A stretch of 64,000 bases of DNA from Pseudomonas sp. WJP1 (GTDB lineage Bacteria; Pseudomonadota; Gammaproteobacteria; Pseudomonadales; Pseudomonadaceae). The notes under the pieces were generated by a model that saw only the letters and a program-made list of their open reading frames with translations, searched no databases and was not told where the DNA came from. Where the stretch lies: contig NZ_CP110128.1 in NCBI RefSeq assembly GCF_028471945.1, positions 5,421,001-5,485,000 of the forward strand, read 5' to 3'. The position numbers and the translations under genes were made by a program. Below, piece by piece: positions 42,455 through 52,325 of this stretch (the first letter of the stretch is position 1; every line of letters begins with the position of its first letter).

Positions 42455-44914
42455 TCAACGGAACGTGCCGGGCGCCTTGAACAACAGGGGCTGCGGCCTG
42501 GCTGGACGACTTTTCAAACTGTCGCAGGTAAACAGATGCGGGCGTTCAATGACATACCCTTGAGCGTAATCAACCCCGATCTCCAGCAATGCCTGCTCGA
42601 TCTGGGGCGTTTCAACAAACTCGGCAATCGTACGCTTACCCATGACATGACCGATGTGATTGATCACTTCGACCATGGCGCGGTTAATCGGGTCGTCCAG
42701 CATATCCTTTACGAAACTCCCGTCGATCTTCAGGAAGTCTACAGGCAAATGTTTCAAGTAGGCGAACGAGGACATACCGGCACAAAAGTCATCCAGGGAA
42801 AACAGGCACCCTAAGCCTTTGAGTTCATTGATGAATTTAATTGCACTGGCAAGATTTGAAATAGCACTGGTTTCAGTGATTTCAAAACAAATTATTTCAG
42901 GTGGTATGGCGTAACTAATGAACTGTTGACGCAGGAAGTCCAGGAACGCTTCATCTCCTATAGTTGTGCCTGACAGATTAATCGCACACATCGCCAAAGG
43001 CTCTTTGTGCTTCTCGGCTATACATTGGGCAATGATCTTGAATACATTCTGTACAACCCAACGATCCAGAGAAGTCATCAGGCCATAACGTTCGGCTGCC
43101 GGAATAAAACTGTCGGGCAATATCATGCGCCCGGCTTCGTCATGCAGGCGCAGCAGAATTTCGATATGCCCACCACCCTGTTCGACATGACCAAGCGGGG
43201 CGATTTCCTGGGCGTACAGGCAAAAACGATCTTCTTCCAGGGCCATGTGCAAGCGCTGCACCCAGGCCATTTCGCCAAAGCGCAGGGACAACTCCGAGTC
43301 GTCGGCGTGATACACCTGGACCCGGTTGCGGCCCTTTTCCTTGGCCATGTAGCAGGCCATGTCAGCCGCGCGCAGCGAGACTTCCAGGGTGGTCGGATGC
43401 GCATTGATATGCACCAGCCCGATGCTCACGGTGGTCACGAACGGCCGCCCCTTCCACACGAAGTGCAGGTTCTGCACGGTCTGGCGCAAGCCCTCGGCAA
43501 TTTTTTCGGCCGCCTCCGGTGCACAATTTTCCAGCAGGATGCCGAACTCGTCACCGCCCAACCGGGCCAGGGTGTCGCTCTCGCGCAGTCCGGATTGCAA
43601 CAGCGCACAGATATGCCGCAGCAACTCGTCACCCGCCGCGTGTCCGCACGTATCGTTGACCAACTTGAACTGGTCCAGATCGAGGAACATCAAGGCGTGA
43701 CGTCCAGGCATTCGCGTAAGGCCCTGCAGCGCCTGTTCCAGACGGAACTCGAACTCACGGCGATTGGCGAGCCCGGTCAGCGCATCATGGCTCGCCTGCC
43801 AGGACAGATTGGCAATGTATTGCCGCTCCTGGGTCATGTCATGCAGCACCAGCACGGCACCGCTGACCTTACCGGCATTGCGGATCGGCGCCCCCACCAG
43901 CGTGACCGACACCGTGCTGCCATCGAGGCGCTGAATGAGCTTGGAATGTTCGCTGCCGCCACTGAGCTGACCGCTCAGGATGTGCTCGATCAAGGTAAAG
44001 CCATCGGCCTGGGCATTGTCGTCCAGCAGGTTGAACAGCGCCGCCAGTGGCAAACCGGTCGCCTGTTCGGCTTTCCAGTGGGTCAAGGCTTCGGCGGCCG
44101 GATTCATATAGGCGATCGCGCCCTCGACATTGGTGGTGATCACCGCGTCGCCAATCGATTGCAGGGTGATTTGCGCCCGCTCCTTCTCCAGTTGCAGGGC
44201 GTCGGCAAACGCGTGTCGCTGCTTGAGTAGTTTATGCGTGCGCAGCAACGCCAGGGCGATCAGGCCGAGGGCGGTGGCCAGGTTCGTCGCCAGCAGCAGG
44301 CGCAGGATCATCCGCGAGCCTTCGCCCAGGGCATCGCTGAAGGCCTTCGCCGCTGGCGTCACCTCGTTGTTGATGGCGAAAATCTGCTCCTTCCAGCGAT
44401 GGATGTCAGCGGGGTCGGCTGGCTTGACGCTGATGTGCCGGTGCATGTCCCTGGCGACATCATCGAGTTGATCAAGGTGCACGTCACCCACGGTCCAGCG
44501 ATCGATGGCTTTTTCGAGGTAGCTGAAATGGCGGAAATTGAGGTACAGCCAGATCAGGCTGGGGACGTCATCGGGATGGTTGCCACCCTTGAGAATCGCC
44601 ACCCTGGCCGCCTCGATATCGGGTGGCTGCTGGTCAAGTGCCAGGCGCAGCTCATGCCCTCCCTGAGGGACGGCAATGGCCTCCTGGTACTTGAGGAATT
44701 TGCTCTCGTCGCGACTGTCGGCATACAGATTGAGGTAATAGATGGCGTCCTTCTGGCCCTTGGACCACAGGCTTTCACCGGCAACATAACCACGGACCGC
44801 CGACAATACATAAAGACTGACGCCCCCCAACAGGGCCTGAAATAACACAACGGCGATAAATGGCCAGACGATGCCCAGCAACCGTGGCGTTCCGAGAGTC
44901 CGCGCTTGATTCAT
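42455..44914 (-). CDS. rbdA: RbdA-like membrane GGDEF-EAL protein
   Basis: A 819-residue protein. Two transmembrane helices (about 14-36 and 205-225) enclose a periplasmic sensor domain. A PAS domain (about 245-365), an intact GGDEF domain (LARLGGDEFGILLE, near 452) and an EAL domain (about 555-790; EILLRL, INLSGTTIGD, FEITETSAI, LDDFCAGMSS, KIDGSFV, AEFVE, YAQGYVI) follow. All key EAL residues seem present. P. aeruginosa RbdA (about the same length) is a GTP-stimulated phosphodiesterase that promotes biofilm dispersal. Identity is inferred from architecture, length and its place in the block leading to bolA and fumC. Confidence 0.83.
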   Translation of the reverse strand: MNQARTLGTPRLLGIVWPFIAVVLFQALLGGVSLYVLSAVRGYVAGESLWSKGQKDAIYYLNLYADSRDESKFLKYQEAIAVPQGGHELRLALDQQPPDIEAARVAILKGGNHPDDVPSLIWLYLNFRHFSYLEKAIDRWTVGDVHLDQLDDVARDMHRHISVKPADPADIHRWKEQIFAINNEVTPAAKAFSDALGEGSRMILRLLLATNLATALGLIALALLRTHKLLKQRHAFADALQLEKERAQITLQSIGDAVITTNVEGAIAYMNPAAEALTHWKAEQATGLPLAALFNLLDDNAQADGFTLIEHILSGQLSGGSEHSKLIQRLDGSTVSVTLVGAPIRNAGKVSGAVLVLHDMTQERQYIANLSWQASHDALTGLANRREFEFRLEQALQGLTRMPGRHALMFLDLDQFKLVNDTCGHAAGDELLRHICALLQSGLRESDTLARLGGDEFGILLENCAPEAAEKIAEGLRQTVQNLHFVWKGRPFVTTVSIGLVHINAHPTTLEVSLRAADMACYMAKEKGRNRVQVYHADDSELSLRFGEMAWVQRLHMALEEDRFCLYAQEIAPLGHVEQGGGHIEILLRLHDEAGRMILPDSFIPAAERYGLMTSLDRWVVQNVFKIIAQCIAEKHKEPLAMCAINLSGTTIGDEAFLDFLRQQFISYAIPPEIICFEITETSAISNLASAIKFINELKGLGCLFSLDDFCAGMSSFAYLKHLPVDFLKIDGSFVKDMLDDPINRAMVEVINHIGHVMGKRTIAEFVETPQIEQALLEIGVDYAQGYVIERPHLFTCDSLKSRPARPQPLLFKAPGTFR

Positions 44915-45202
44915 GAGGTCCCTTGTTTTAGCACTACCAGATCATCATCCACGTGATCGCTACAGCTAGCCTAGGGTGCCTTCCGCATCCCGGCAAGCGA
45001 GAAGCGCTTTCTATGGACAAGGGCCTGCCAATAACTGCTTTGCGTGAGGTGCGAGTACGACGCGCGAATCAGTTTCCTCAAAAAAACGCCATCACCTAAC
45101 TATGTACCGCTCTCCTGCTCTTGTTTTCGCTTGAAATCGGACCTCGACGCCATCGCGCTTGAGCGATGCGCAGCTCAACCGACAATCAAGAGAGTCCCGT
45201 AT
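44915..45202. other. Divergent region between rbdA and the large toxin gene
   Basis: About 290 bp. An in-frame extension of the toxin gene runs back to GTG 45044 but shows no protein-like features. A GC-poor stretch near 45060-45130 could hold the toxin promoter; nothing definite is seen. Confidence 0.4.
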
Positions 45203-48200
45203 ATGCGATGGAACGCTTCAAACCCGCCGTCACCCTCCGACGCTCAGTTACACGCAGGCCAGTTGGAGGATTACGAGCTTATGCTTGCGACCCTGCGCGA
45301 AACGCCGGTCAATATCGCATGGCCCGCTTTGCCGCTAAAACCTTTTTCACCGCTTACCCAGGTGAGCGCAGATGGATTGAAAGCGTTATGGCAAATGTTG
45401 CGCGATCGAGATTTCATCAATATGTGCACAAAGCTTGAATTAAAGCACGGCGATCTTTCCGTCGCGTTCAAGCAGGGCAAATATGTCTACCAGGCTTGGA
45501 AGAACACAGGGCATAAAGTCACGCTGGAATTGACCGAACACGCCAAGTGGCAGCCACTGAAACTGCGGATTGAACAGGCAGCGGCATTACTGGGCGGAGT
45601 GTTGAAATCCAACCGCACCATTGGCTTCGACAAGATGTGTGTCTTTTACGGTTTTGCGTTGACGTCGAGAGATCCGCAAAAAGTTGAGGCCACGATAAAA
45701 GCCGTTGAGGACAGGATCGCCAGCCATCGTTTGAGACTGGAGAATGATTTTGACATCCTCGATCTGGCGCCCCCGACAGGAGAAAAGGACCTGGAGGAGG
45801 TACGGGATATCCAACAAGACAGTCCTGACATTCCGCCCGATACGCTGTCACTCCATAGTGTCCAGGCCCGCGCCAAAGTAATCGATGCGGTTAATCAATT
45901 TCTGCCAGAAAACATTACTTCAGCGTTTACCCACCTTGCCAAAGACGTTCTTTCTACCGCAACGATTGAACAGTTACGCGCAACGCCGAGCGTTTATCTC
46001 GAAAAAATCCTGCAGAGCGCGCAAGCCCAAAAGTTGGGAAATACCTTACTGACGACAATGGATTGGTACGGCGGCAAAACCGGTGAAGAGACTTCGCCTT
46101 ACATCCGGACCAGACTAATAGCCAGCGCGCTGCAACATTGGCTTAGCGCACAGACCCAGGCCCCCACCGACTTTATCGCCGGTTATGACTGGCAGAGTCG
46201 CTCGAATTGGGGGAAGAGCTATCAGGCTATCCGTGAAGCTTTTGAAGCCCATTTACTCACATCAAAACTGGCTGCATCGGACAAAGAGGCCGTGGTCATT
46301 GTGCGGTTGTTTTGGTGCCGATTCCCCTTTGAGTTTCGTGTTCGGGACATACCGGCAGATCTTGCTTACCGGAGCACGGTTGTCTGGGTCAACTTTCTCA
46401 ACGGAGTCAATTTCATCAAATCCGTCTCACCCCAATTGTTGGACAGGTTGAGCTTCCAACAGTTGGTCAACTTGCCCATGCACCGGGCCGAAGTTGCAAC
46501 AACGGAAGAATTGAACCTCCTCAGTCTCACCAGGTTGCTTCCAACCCTGGATTGGGCCATCACCCATGGTTTTATCCCGCAAAAACACCTCGCAGAGTAC
46601 ACGCAAGCCGACATCGAACGTGCCTGCTCCGAACTGGAAAAACACGCGAACGAGGTCAATCAAGCGGCTATCCAGATCAATCAGGAGCCACCCAAACGGC
46701 TGGCCATCGCCAAGGCTGAAATACAAACGCTGTTCGCAAGCGAAGCGTTCAATACCGACGGACGCAAACTGGCCAGGTATGACGAGTTGGCTTCGATCGG
46801 CTTTCGCGACGCTCCACCACTCAGGGGTAAGGGATACAAGTATTACTCGTTCGCCGATGTATTGGCGTCCGGCAAGTTCGACGATCAGAAAAGATGGTTT
46901 GTGACTGAGGCCGATGGCGTGACCTTGAGCAACCAATGGATCAGGATGGACCAGGATCGGCATGTAGAAACCGATGCGCCTTGGCCGGTGCCCGGTAACA
47001 TCTGGGAAGGCCGCCTTCGGCCAGTCCTCTCACCGAATGCCAAAATCCCCAATGTCCCTGCGCTGTTTGACAACGCCTTCAAGCGGCATCTGGTATCGAT
47101 CACAGCTGCCTATCAAACATTGATCAGAACGCTATTAACCTCACTTCCCTATGCCGACCGCCTGGCGCTGGAGGTGGGCGAAGTCAAGATTTACAGCCTG
47201 CGCAAAGAAACCAGTAAAGTCGCCGCCAAAGACGAAACGCCCGACATAACGTTGCCGCTCAGAACACGTAACGGCGTGATCCTGAAAGCGACCCAAGTAC
47301 AAGAACCCATCGGGGATGAAGCCGCGGTATCCGTCAGCACTTTTTACGAGCTTCTCCCTAAAGCCGGCGTGATACGTCGCATTGAAAATTTTGATGCGAC
47401 GTTGTTGATTCCCCGGATCGGGGCGATGGCAACCACTTCCAATGGAGCCTATGTCGATGTCATCCGCGACAGGCATTTACCCTTCGACTGGGACGCGCAT
47501 TCGAACGGCACCCCGCCCAAGGCAACGGTTTTCTGCGAGGCAATCATCGATCAGTTGCCACCGGCTTTCAGCGCCAGTACCGAGGTCACGGAGCAGCATC
47601 AACGTGCCCCATTGTCCCTGTCGTCCAGCCGTTCAATGGCGATCAGCCAACACATAGCCACCGAACTCCTGTTCGTTGACCCGCAAGCGTTGCGCACCTT
47701 TGCCAAAGGGCAGACCCGGTTTGAACTCGAAGAAGCAAAACGCAAAGAGGTATTTGAGATCGCAAAGTTGTTTGTGCCGTTCTGGGGCCCTGTCGAAGAT
47801 CTGATTTCAGACGATAAAAACCGCATCGCCTTAGGAATAGTAGGCCTGTTTTTTGATGTGATTTCGTTTGCGATCCCGATTGGAAAATTCGCCTCGGGCT
47901 CGATAAGACTGATTGGCAACGCAGGTCGGTTGGCCACACGCACCACGCTTCCTTCATTCGCAACGCTGACAAAAACGCTGCTGGTATCGACGTTGCGAGC
48001 GTTGAACCCGCTTGAAATTATCCCCGCGCTGCTCAAAGGGTTGGGAAAAGCGGTGCGTTACATTTACAAAGCCGTCACGTTCAGGTTCAACGAGCTCATG
48101 GGGAAAATCCGCTACTACGACTACGTGCGCAGCTTGCCGCAGTTGAGCGATGCCGGACGTTGGATACCTGCAACGCGGGTAGATCACTTAGCCAGCATCA

Positions 48201-49864
48201 AAGGTCTGCACGATGTGCCAATACGCAATATCGGCACCTCTGGCAAGCTCGACTTGCGCCTGGTCGACCCATTGTCCTCCAAGCCCTATGGCCCGTCGCT
48301 AACCACCCGCTCCAGTGACTTCTCGCCTGGGCAATCGCACTACAGCACCCTGGAAAGCCGCCACCAGCACTCGTTTGTGGAGCTATCCAAGACTCGCCAC
48401 GTACGCGAAGTGCTTGAAGTGGACGGCCGAACCACACTGTTCATTGATGACGTACCGTACCGGCTGAAGAGCGACACACTACGTCGCGCTGACTTGATTG
48501 ACGAGAGTGATTCGCTGAAGCCAATACCCTGCCGACCGGCGCGCGCCCCAGGGACGGACGTATGCAAGACTCGTTATGTGAAGCGAGACCTGGCCCCGAC
48601 ACCAGCAGTCGGCACGTTCGATGAAACCAAGGGATGGGCCCCCTGGTTTGGGGACAGCATTTACACACCAGGCACTGCCGGCGCTCCCATGACAAGGGCT
48701 TCATTGGCCACTCACACAACGCTCGACGCGACGATGGAGCTGCGCAAAGGCATTTACGGACGAGTGAAAGTCAATGTGACGGAAAAGGGCGTAACCGATA
48801 CCTTCCACTGCGGAGCCATCATCGCGGACTCGATCGACGGTTCGAAACAGTACGTTTTCACACGCATTGATGCCGGGGATTTTTACGTCACCGAACTGAC
48901 GAAAGGGCAAAGCCTGCGTGAGGCACTGGTCTTCAAGCAAGCGTCCACCTTGCCCACCGGACTGAGGCGCGAGTTGATGGTGGTGTACACCGGTTCCTTG
49001 AATGCCAACAACATGGCGAGGATTTATGGTGTAGGTCGGGTTCAACGTGCTCTTGACGCAATGGAAGACATCGCCATACCGATCGGCGGCCATAGCAATC
49101 CGCCCGAGACGCTCAGATTGATCAAGGTCGATACCAGCCCAGGCGAGGCTGTGCTATTCGATCACTCGACCAGGATGATCGTCAGGCACTCCAACGATGG
49201 CGCAACGACCTGGTCGCTGTCCAGGGCTGCACCGAACAGTGTTCGCGAAACGACCGCAGAAATCCTCAACAATTTGTTTGGCAAGGCTGTCGTAACTGTG
49301 GAGTCATCCGCTCAGGGCCGGCCCATGGCTTTAAAAATCGACAACGCGATGCAGGAACTGGAAACCCTTATTAGCGAGGCAAAGAGAAGGCATTCAGACA
49401 CCCTCAGAAACGTCGCGTTTGCCGAGATCAAGACGAAGACTGGATTGCGGGAAGTGTATGTCAGCGTTTCCGGTAGCGGGAACAACACGAGTTTCCTGCC
49501 TTTGTTTTCTGCCAACAGAAGAACGAACGAGGTGAGGGTCGGCCGTACGAGTTACTTCAATGTTGATCACGGTGCCAATGTTGACCGTACATCACTCAGT
49601 GTCTCGCACTCCGGCCAGATTCGGGCTGTCCCCCACACGATCGCCAATATCGAAACTTATACGCCTCAGTTCACTCTGCGACCCACTTCGCTGGACAGCG
49701 AGAGCAAGCTCATCAGGGTCATACGTGGCAAATACCCGGATCCAAACGAGCTTGATTCGATCACAATCGCGACCACCATGGCGCCATGCGATTCATGCGC
49801 CGTCGTCATGAAGCAATTTGGCTATGAGGGTGGCCCTGAGGCGCTGAACGTGACATGGGGGTAA
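45203..49864 (+). CDS. Large putative toxin with C-terminal deaminase-like domain
   Basis: A 1,553-residue protein. The first 850 residues resemble the large N-terminal modules of Pseudomonas 'dermonecrotic toxin/DUF6543' proteins (weak recognition). A hydrophobic stretch at about 875-930 (ALGIVGLFFDVISFAIPIG) may insert in membranes. The last 150 residues fit the toxin-deaminase pattern: AFAEIKTKTGLREVYVSVSG, then D1498-S-E1500-S-K and, after a beta strand, P1528-C1529-D-S-C1532, the zinc/catalytic D-x-E and PCxxC motifs. No signal peptide and no adjacent immunity gene are seen. It is inserted between rbdA and the ABC exporter. The ATG at 45203 follows AAGAGAG; GTG 45044 is the alternative. 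Delivery route is unknown. Confidence 0.72.
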   Translation: MRWNASNPPSPSDAQLHAGQLEDYELMLATLRETPVNIAWPALPLKPFSPLTQVSADGLKALWQMLRDRDFINMCTKLELKHGDLSVAFKQGKYVYQAWKNTGHKVTLELTEHAKWQPLKLRIEQAAALLGGVLKSNRTIGFDKMCVFYGFALTSRDPQKVEATIKAVEDRIASHRLRLENDFDILDLAPPTGEKDLEEVRDIQQDSPDIPPDTLSLHSVQARAKVIDAVNQFLPENITSAFTHLAKDVLSTATIEQLRATPSVYLEKILQSAQAQKLGNTLLTTMDWYGGKTGEETSPYIRTRLIASALQHWLSAQTQAPTDFIAGYDWQSRSNWGKSYQAIREAFEAHLLTSKLAASDKEAVVIVRLFWCRFPFEFRVRDIPADLAYRSTVVWVNFLNGVNFIKSVSPQLLDRLSFQQLVNLPMHRAEVATTEELNLLSLTRLLPTLDWAITHGFIPQKHLAEYTQADIERACSELEKHANEVNQAAIQINQEPPKRLAIAKAEIQTLFASEAFNTDGRKLARYDELASIGFRDAPPLRGKGYKYYSFADVLASGKFDDQKRWFVTEADGVTLSNQWIRMDQDRHVETDAPWPVPGNIWEGRLRPVLSPNAKIPNVPALFDNAFKRHLVSITAAYQTLIRTLLTSLPYADRLALEVGEVKIYSLRKETSKVAAKDETPDITLPLRTRNGVILKATQVQEPIGDEAAVSVSTFYELLPKAGVIRRIENFDATLLIPRIGAMATTSNGAYVDVIRDRHLPFDWDAHSNGTPPKATVFCEAIIDQLPPAFSASTEVTEQHQRAPLSLSSSRSMAISQHIATELLFVDPQALRTFAKGQTRFELEEAKRKEVFEIAKLFVPFWGPVEDLISDDKNRIALGIVGLFFDVISFAIPIGKFASGSIRLIGNAGRLATRTTLPSFATLTKTLLVSTLRALNPLEIIPALLKGLGKAVRYIYKAVTFRFNELMGKIRYYDYVRSLPQLSDAGRWIPATRVDHLASIKGLHDVPIRNIGTSGKLDLRLVDPLSSKPYGPSLTTRSSDFSPGQSHYSTLESRHQHSFVELSKTRHVREVLEVDGRTTLFIDDVPYRLKSDTLRRADLIDESDSLKPIPCRPARAPGTDVCKTRYVKRDLAPTPAVGTFDETKGWAPWFGDSIYTPGTAGAPMTRASLATHTTLDATMELRKGIYGRVKVNVTEKGVTDTFHCGAIIADSIDGSKQYVFTRIDAGDFYVTELTKGQSLREALVFKQASTLPTGLRRELMVVYTGSLNANNMARIYGVGRVQRALDAMEDIAIPIGGHSNPPETLRLIKVDTSPGEAVLFDHSTRMIVRHSNDGATTWSLSRAAPNSVRETTAEILNNLFGKAVVTVESSAQGRPMALKIDNAMQELETLISEAKRRHSDTLRNVAFAEIKTKTGLREVYVSVSGSGNNTSFLPLFSANRRTNEVRVGRTSYFNVDHGANVDRTSLSVSHSGQIRAVPHTIANIETYTPQFTLRPTSLDSESKLIRVIRGKYPDPNELDSITIATTMAPCDSCAVVMKQFGYEGGPEALNVTWG

Positions 49865-49876
49865 CAGCACACCCCA

Positions 49877-51694
49877 TCAATGCTGCTGCAAATGCCCATA
49901 CAACTTGGCGTACAGACCACCATCGGCAATCAGCTGCTGGTGGTCGCCATCCTCGGCGATCTGCCCACCGTCAAACACCAGCACCCGATCGGCCTGTTTC
50001 ACCGCGGACAAGCGGTGGGCAATGATCAGGGTGGTGCGATGGCTGAGGAACCGCGCCAGGGCCTGGTGCAGGTTGTATTCGGTGGCGGCATCCAGCGCCG
50101 AGGTGGCCTCGTCGAGAATCACCACCTTGGGATCGGCCAGCACCATCCGCGCAATGGCCAGGCGTTGGCGCTGGCCGCCGGACAAGCGCACGCCGGAACG
50201 CCCAACGATGCTGTCCAAGCCATTGGGCAACTCGTGCACGGTGTTGTGCAATTGCGCGATTTCCAGCGCATTCCAGCACGCCTCGTCGCTGCGCTCACGC
50301 CCCATGGTCAGGTTCGCGCGAATGGTGTCATTGAACAGCGCCGGGTGTTGCAGGACCACCGCGACATTTTCCCGCACGGTTTCCAGGCCGATTTCCTGCT
50401 GGGTCGAACCACCGAAGCGGATGGTCCCGGCCAGCGGCGTATACAAGCCCAGCAGCAACTGCACCAGGGTGCTCTTGCCGCCACCGCTGGCACCGACGAT
50501 CGCGACCTTTTCGCCGGGCGCAATCGACAGGTCCATCTGGTTCAATACCAGCTCGTCGCCGTAGCCGAAACTCAATCCCTGGACTTCGATGCCAACGGTT
50601 TCACGACCTTTGAACGGGTCGACACCGCCCGGGTGTTGCGGCTCATCGGCCCGGGCAAGCAGCTCGTTGATCCGCGATAGTGCGCCGCCGGCAGCGTAAT
50701 ACGCGTACTGCAGGTTCAGCAGTTGTTCGACCGGGCCGATCATGAACCACAGGTAGCTGAACACCGCGAGCATCTGGCCGATGGACAGGTCGGAAAACAG
50801 CACGGTGAGCATGGCGGCGGCACGGAAAATATCGATGCCGAACTGGAACAGCAAACCGCTGGCCCGGTTCGAGGCATCGGTTTTCCATTGCGAGTTCACC
50901 GCGTAATCACGAACGTCCCGGGCGCGTTGCCCCAAACGGCCGAGGAAAAAGCCCTGGCGGTTACCGGCCCGCACTTCCTGGATCGCGTCCAGGGTTTCGG
51001 TCAACGCCTGGGTGAAGCGCGAGGTGCTGTCGTTCTCGAGTTTCTTCAGGTGCTTGACCCGCTTGCCCAACTGCACCGTGGCGTAGATCACCAGCGGATT
51101 GAACAACAGGATCAGCAGCGCCAGTTGCCAGTGCATCCACACCAGGATGCCCGCGGTGCCCACCAGCGTCAGCATGGCCACCAGGAAACGACTGAGGGTT
51201 TCGCCGACGAATTTGTCCAGGGTGTCGAGATCGGTCACCAGGTGCGTGGTCACCGTGCCGCTGCCCAGGCTTTCGTATTCCCCCAGCGAAATACGCTTGA
51301 GGCGTTCGATCAGGCGGATGCGAATGCGGTAGACGATGTCCTTGGCCAAGGCGGCGAACAGGCGCGCCTGCACCACGTTGAACAGCAATGCCGCGCAACG
51401 CAGGGCCAGGGTCACCACCAGCATCAGGCCGATGTAGCCCGCGGCTTTCTGCCAGGCCTGCGGCAGTGCGAGGTTCATGATTTTCAGCGCGGCGTCGCCG
51501 TGCCCCAGCAACACTTCGTCTACCAGCAACGGCAGGAGCAAGGGAATCGGTACGCTGCACAGGGTCGCCAACACGGCCACGCCGTTGGCGATCCACAGGG
51601 ATTTCTTGTGATGAAGGGCCAGGCGACGGATTTCTGCCCAGCTCAACCGGTCGACACGTTTAACGGTTGGGGTGTCGTTGGCCGGATCATGCAC
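49877..51694 (-). CDS. ABC exporter, fused membrane and ATPase domains
   Basis: A 605-residue half-transporter of the MsbA/LmrA type. Six transmembrane helices occupy about 35-320; the ATPase follows with Walker A GASGGGKST near 390, signature LSGGQRQR, Walker B VVILDEAT and H-loop IIAHRLS. Substrate is unknown; lipid, peptide and drug exporters share this form. GTG at 51694 is chosen, ten bases after GGAG and overlapping the preceding DsbA-like gene by 8 bp; further upstream in-frame starts lie deeper inside that gene. Third gene of the trhO operon. Confidence 0.88.
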   Translation of the reverse strand: MHDPANDTPTVKRVDRLSWAEIRRLALHHKKSLWIANGVAVLATLCSVPIPLLLPLLVDEVLLGHGDAALKIMNLALPQAWQKAAGYIGLMLVVTLALRCAALLFNVVQARLFAALAKDIVYRIRIRLIERLKRISLGEYESLGSGTVTTHLVTDLDTLDKFVGETLSRFLVAMLTLVGTAGILVWMHWQLALLILLFNPLVIYATVQLGKRVKHLKKLENDSTSRFTQALTETLDAIQEVRAGNRQGFFLGRLGQRARDVRDYAVNSQWKTDASNRASGLLFQFGIDIFRAAAMLTVLFSDLSIGQMLAVFSYLWFMIGPVEQLLNLQYAYYAAGGALSRINELLARADEPQHPGGVDPFKGRETVGIEVQGLSFGYGDELVLNQMDLSIAPGEKVAIVGASGGGKSTLVQLLLGLYTPLAGTIRFGGSTQQEIGLETVRENVAVVLQHPALFNDTIRANLTMGRERSDEACWNALEIAQLHNTVHELPNGLDSIVGRSGVRLSGGQRQRLAIARMVLADPKVVILDEATSALDAATEYNLHQALARFLSHRTTLIIAHRLSAVKQADRVLVFDGGQIAEDGDHQQLIADGGLYAKLYGHLQQH

Positions 51695-52322
51695 AGGCAG
51701 CACGCTCCAGCCAGCGGCCGAGCAAGGGGGACAGGACACTGAGGGGCTGATAGCCATTGGTCAGCAACGCCAACTGGCCATTGCGTTCAGCCAGCAACGT
51801 CGGGAAACCGGCAATGCCCAGGTCCTGGACCCAGGTGAAATCGGCGGCCGTCGCGGCGTGCGTATCGGCACGGTCGAAAGCGGCGGCGAACTCGATGCGC
51901 GGCAGCCCGGCCTGTTCCGCCAACTCCACCAGAACGCTGGCGCGGGTGACATCGCGACCTTCGGCGTAAAACGCGTGCTGGATCAACCCCAGCAGCTTCC
52001 ACGCGCAATCCGGTGCCAGGCCCCGTGCAGTCACCAGCGCCCGGCAGGCCGGTTCGGTGTCATACACGAAGCCGTCGGGCAACGCGCCCTCGAGCTTGAA
52101 GGGTTGCCCCGTGGCCTCGGTGACCGCCTGCCAGTGCTCGAGTATGTAGCGACGAGTGCTCGGCTCCAGCGCCGAGCCACTGCCGGTACGCAAACCACCT
52201 ACTACCAGGTGCACGTCCACGCCTGCGGCTTGCGCCTGCTCGACCAACGCGTTGGCCACCGGGGCAAAGCCCCAGCACCAGGAACACATCGGGTCCATCA
52301 CATAGAGCAGGCGTGCAGACAT
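51687..52322 (-). CDS. DsbA-family thioredoxin-fold protein
   Basis: A 211-residue protein with the active-site motif CSWC near residues 13-16 (PMCSWCWGF) and a cis-proline loop IAGFPTLL. No signal peptide, so it is probably cytoplasmic, like FrnE and 2-hydroxychromene-2-carboxylate isomerase relatives. It begins 3 bp after trhO and overlaps the ABC exporter gene, so all three share a transcript. The reaction is unknown; thiol-disulfide exchange or isomerase activity is possible. Confidence 0.87.
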   Translation of the reverse strand: MSARLLYVMDPMCSWCWGFAPVANALVEQAQAAGVDVHLVVGGLRTGSGSALEPSTRRYILEHWQAVTEATGQPFKLEGALPDGFVYDTEPACRALVTARGLAPDCAWKLLGLIQHAFYAEGRDVTRASVLVELAEQAGLPRIEFAAAFDRADTHAATAADFTWVQDLGIAGFPTLLAERNGQLALLTNGYQPLSVLSPLLGRWLERAACA

Positions 52323-52325
52323 GGT

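Noticed and set aside
44915..45202. GTG start at 45044 for the large toxin
   Set aside because: The extra 53 residues have no protein-like character, and the ATG at 45203 has a purine-rich ribosome site.
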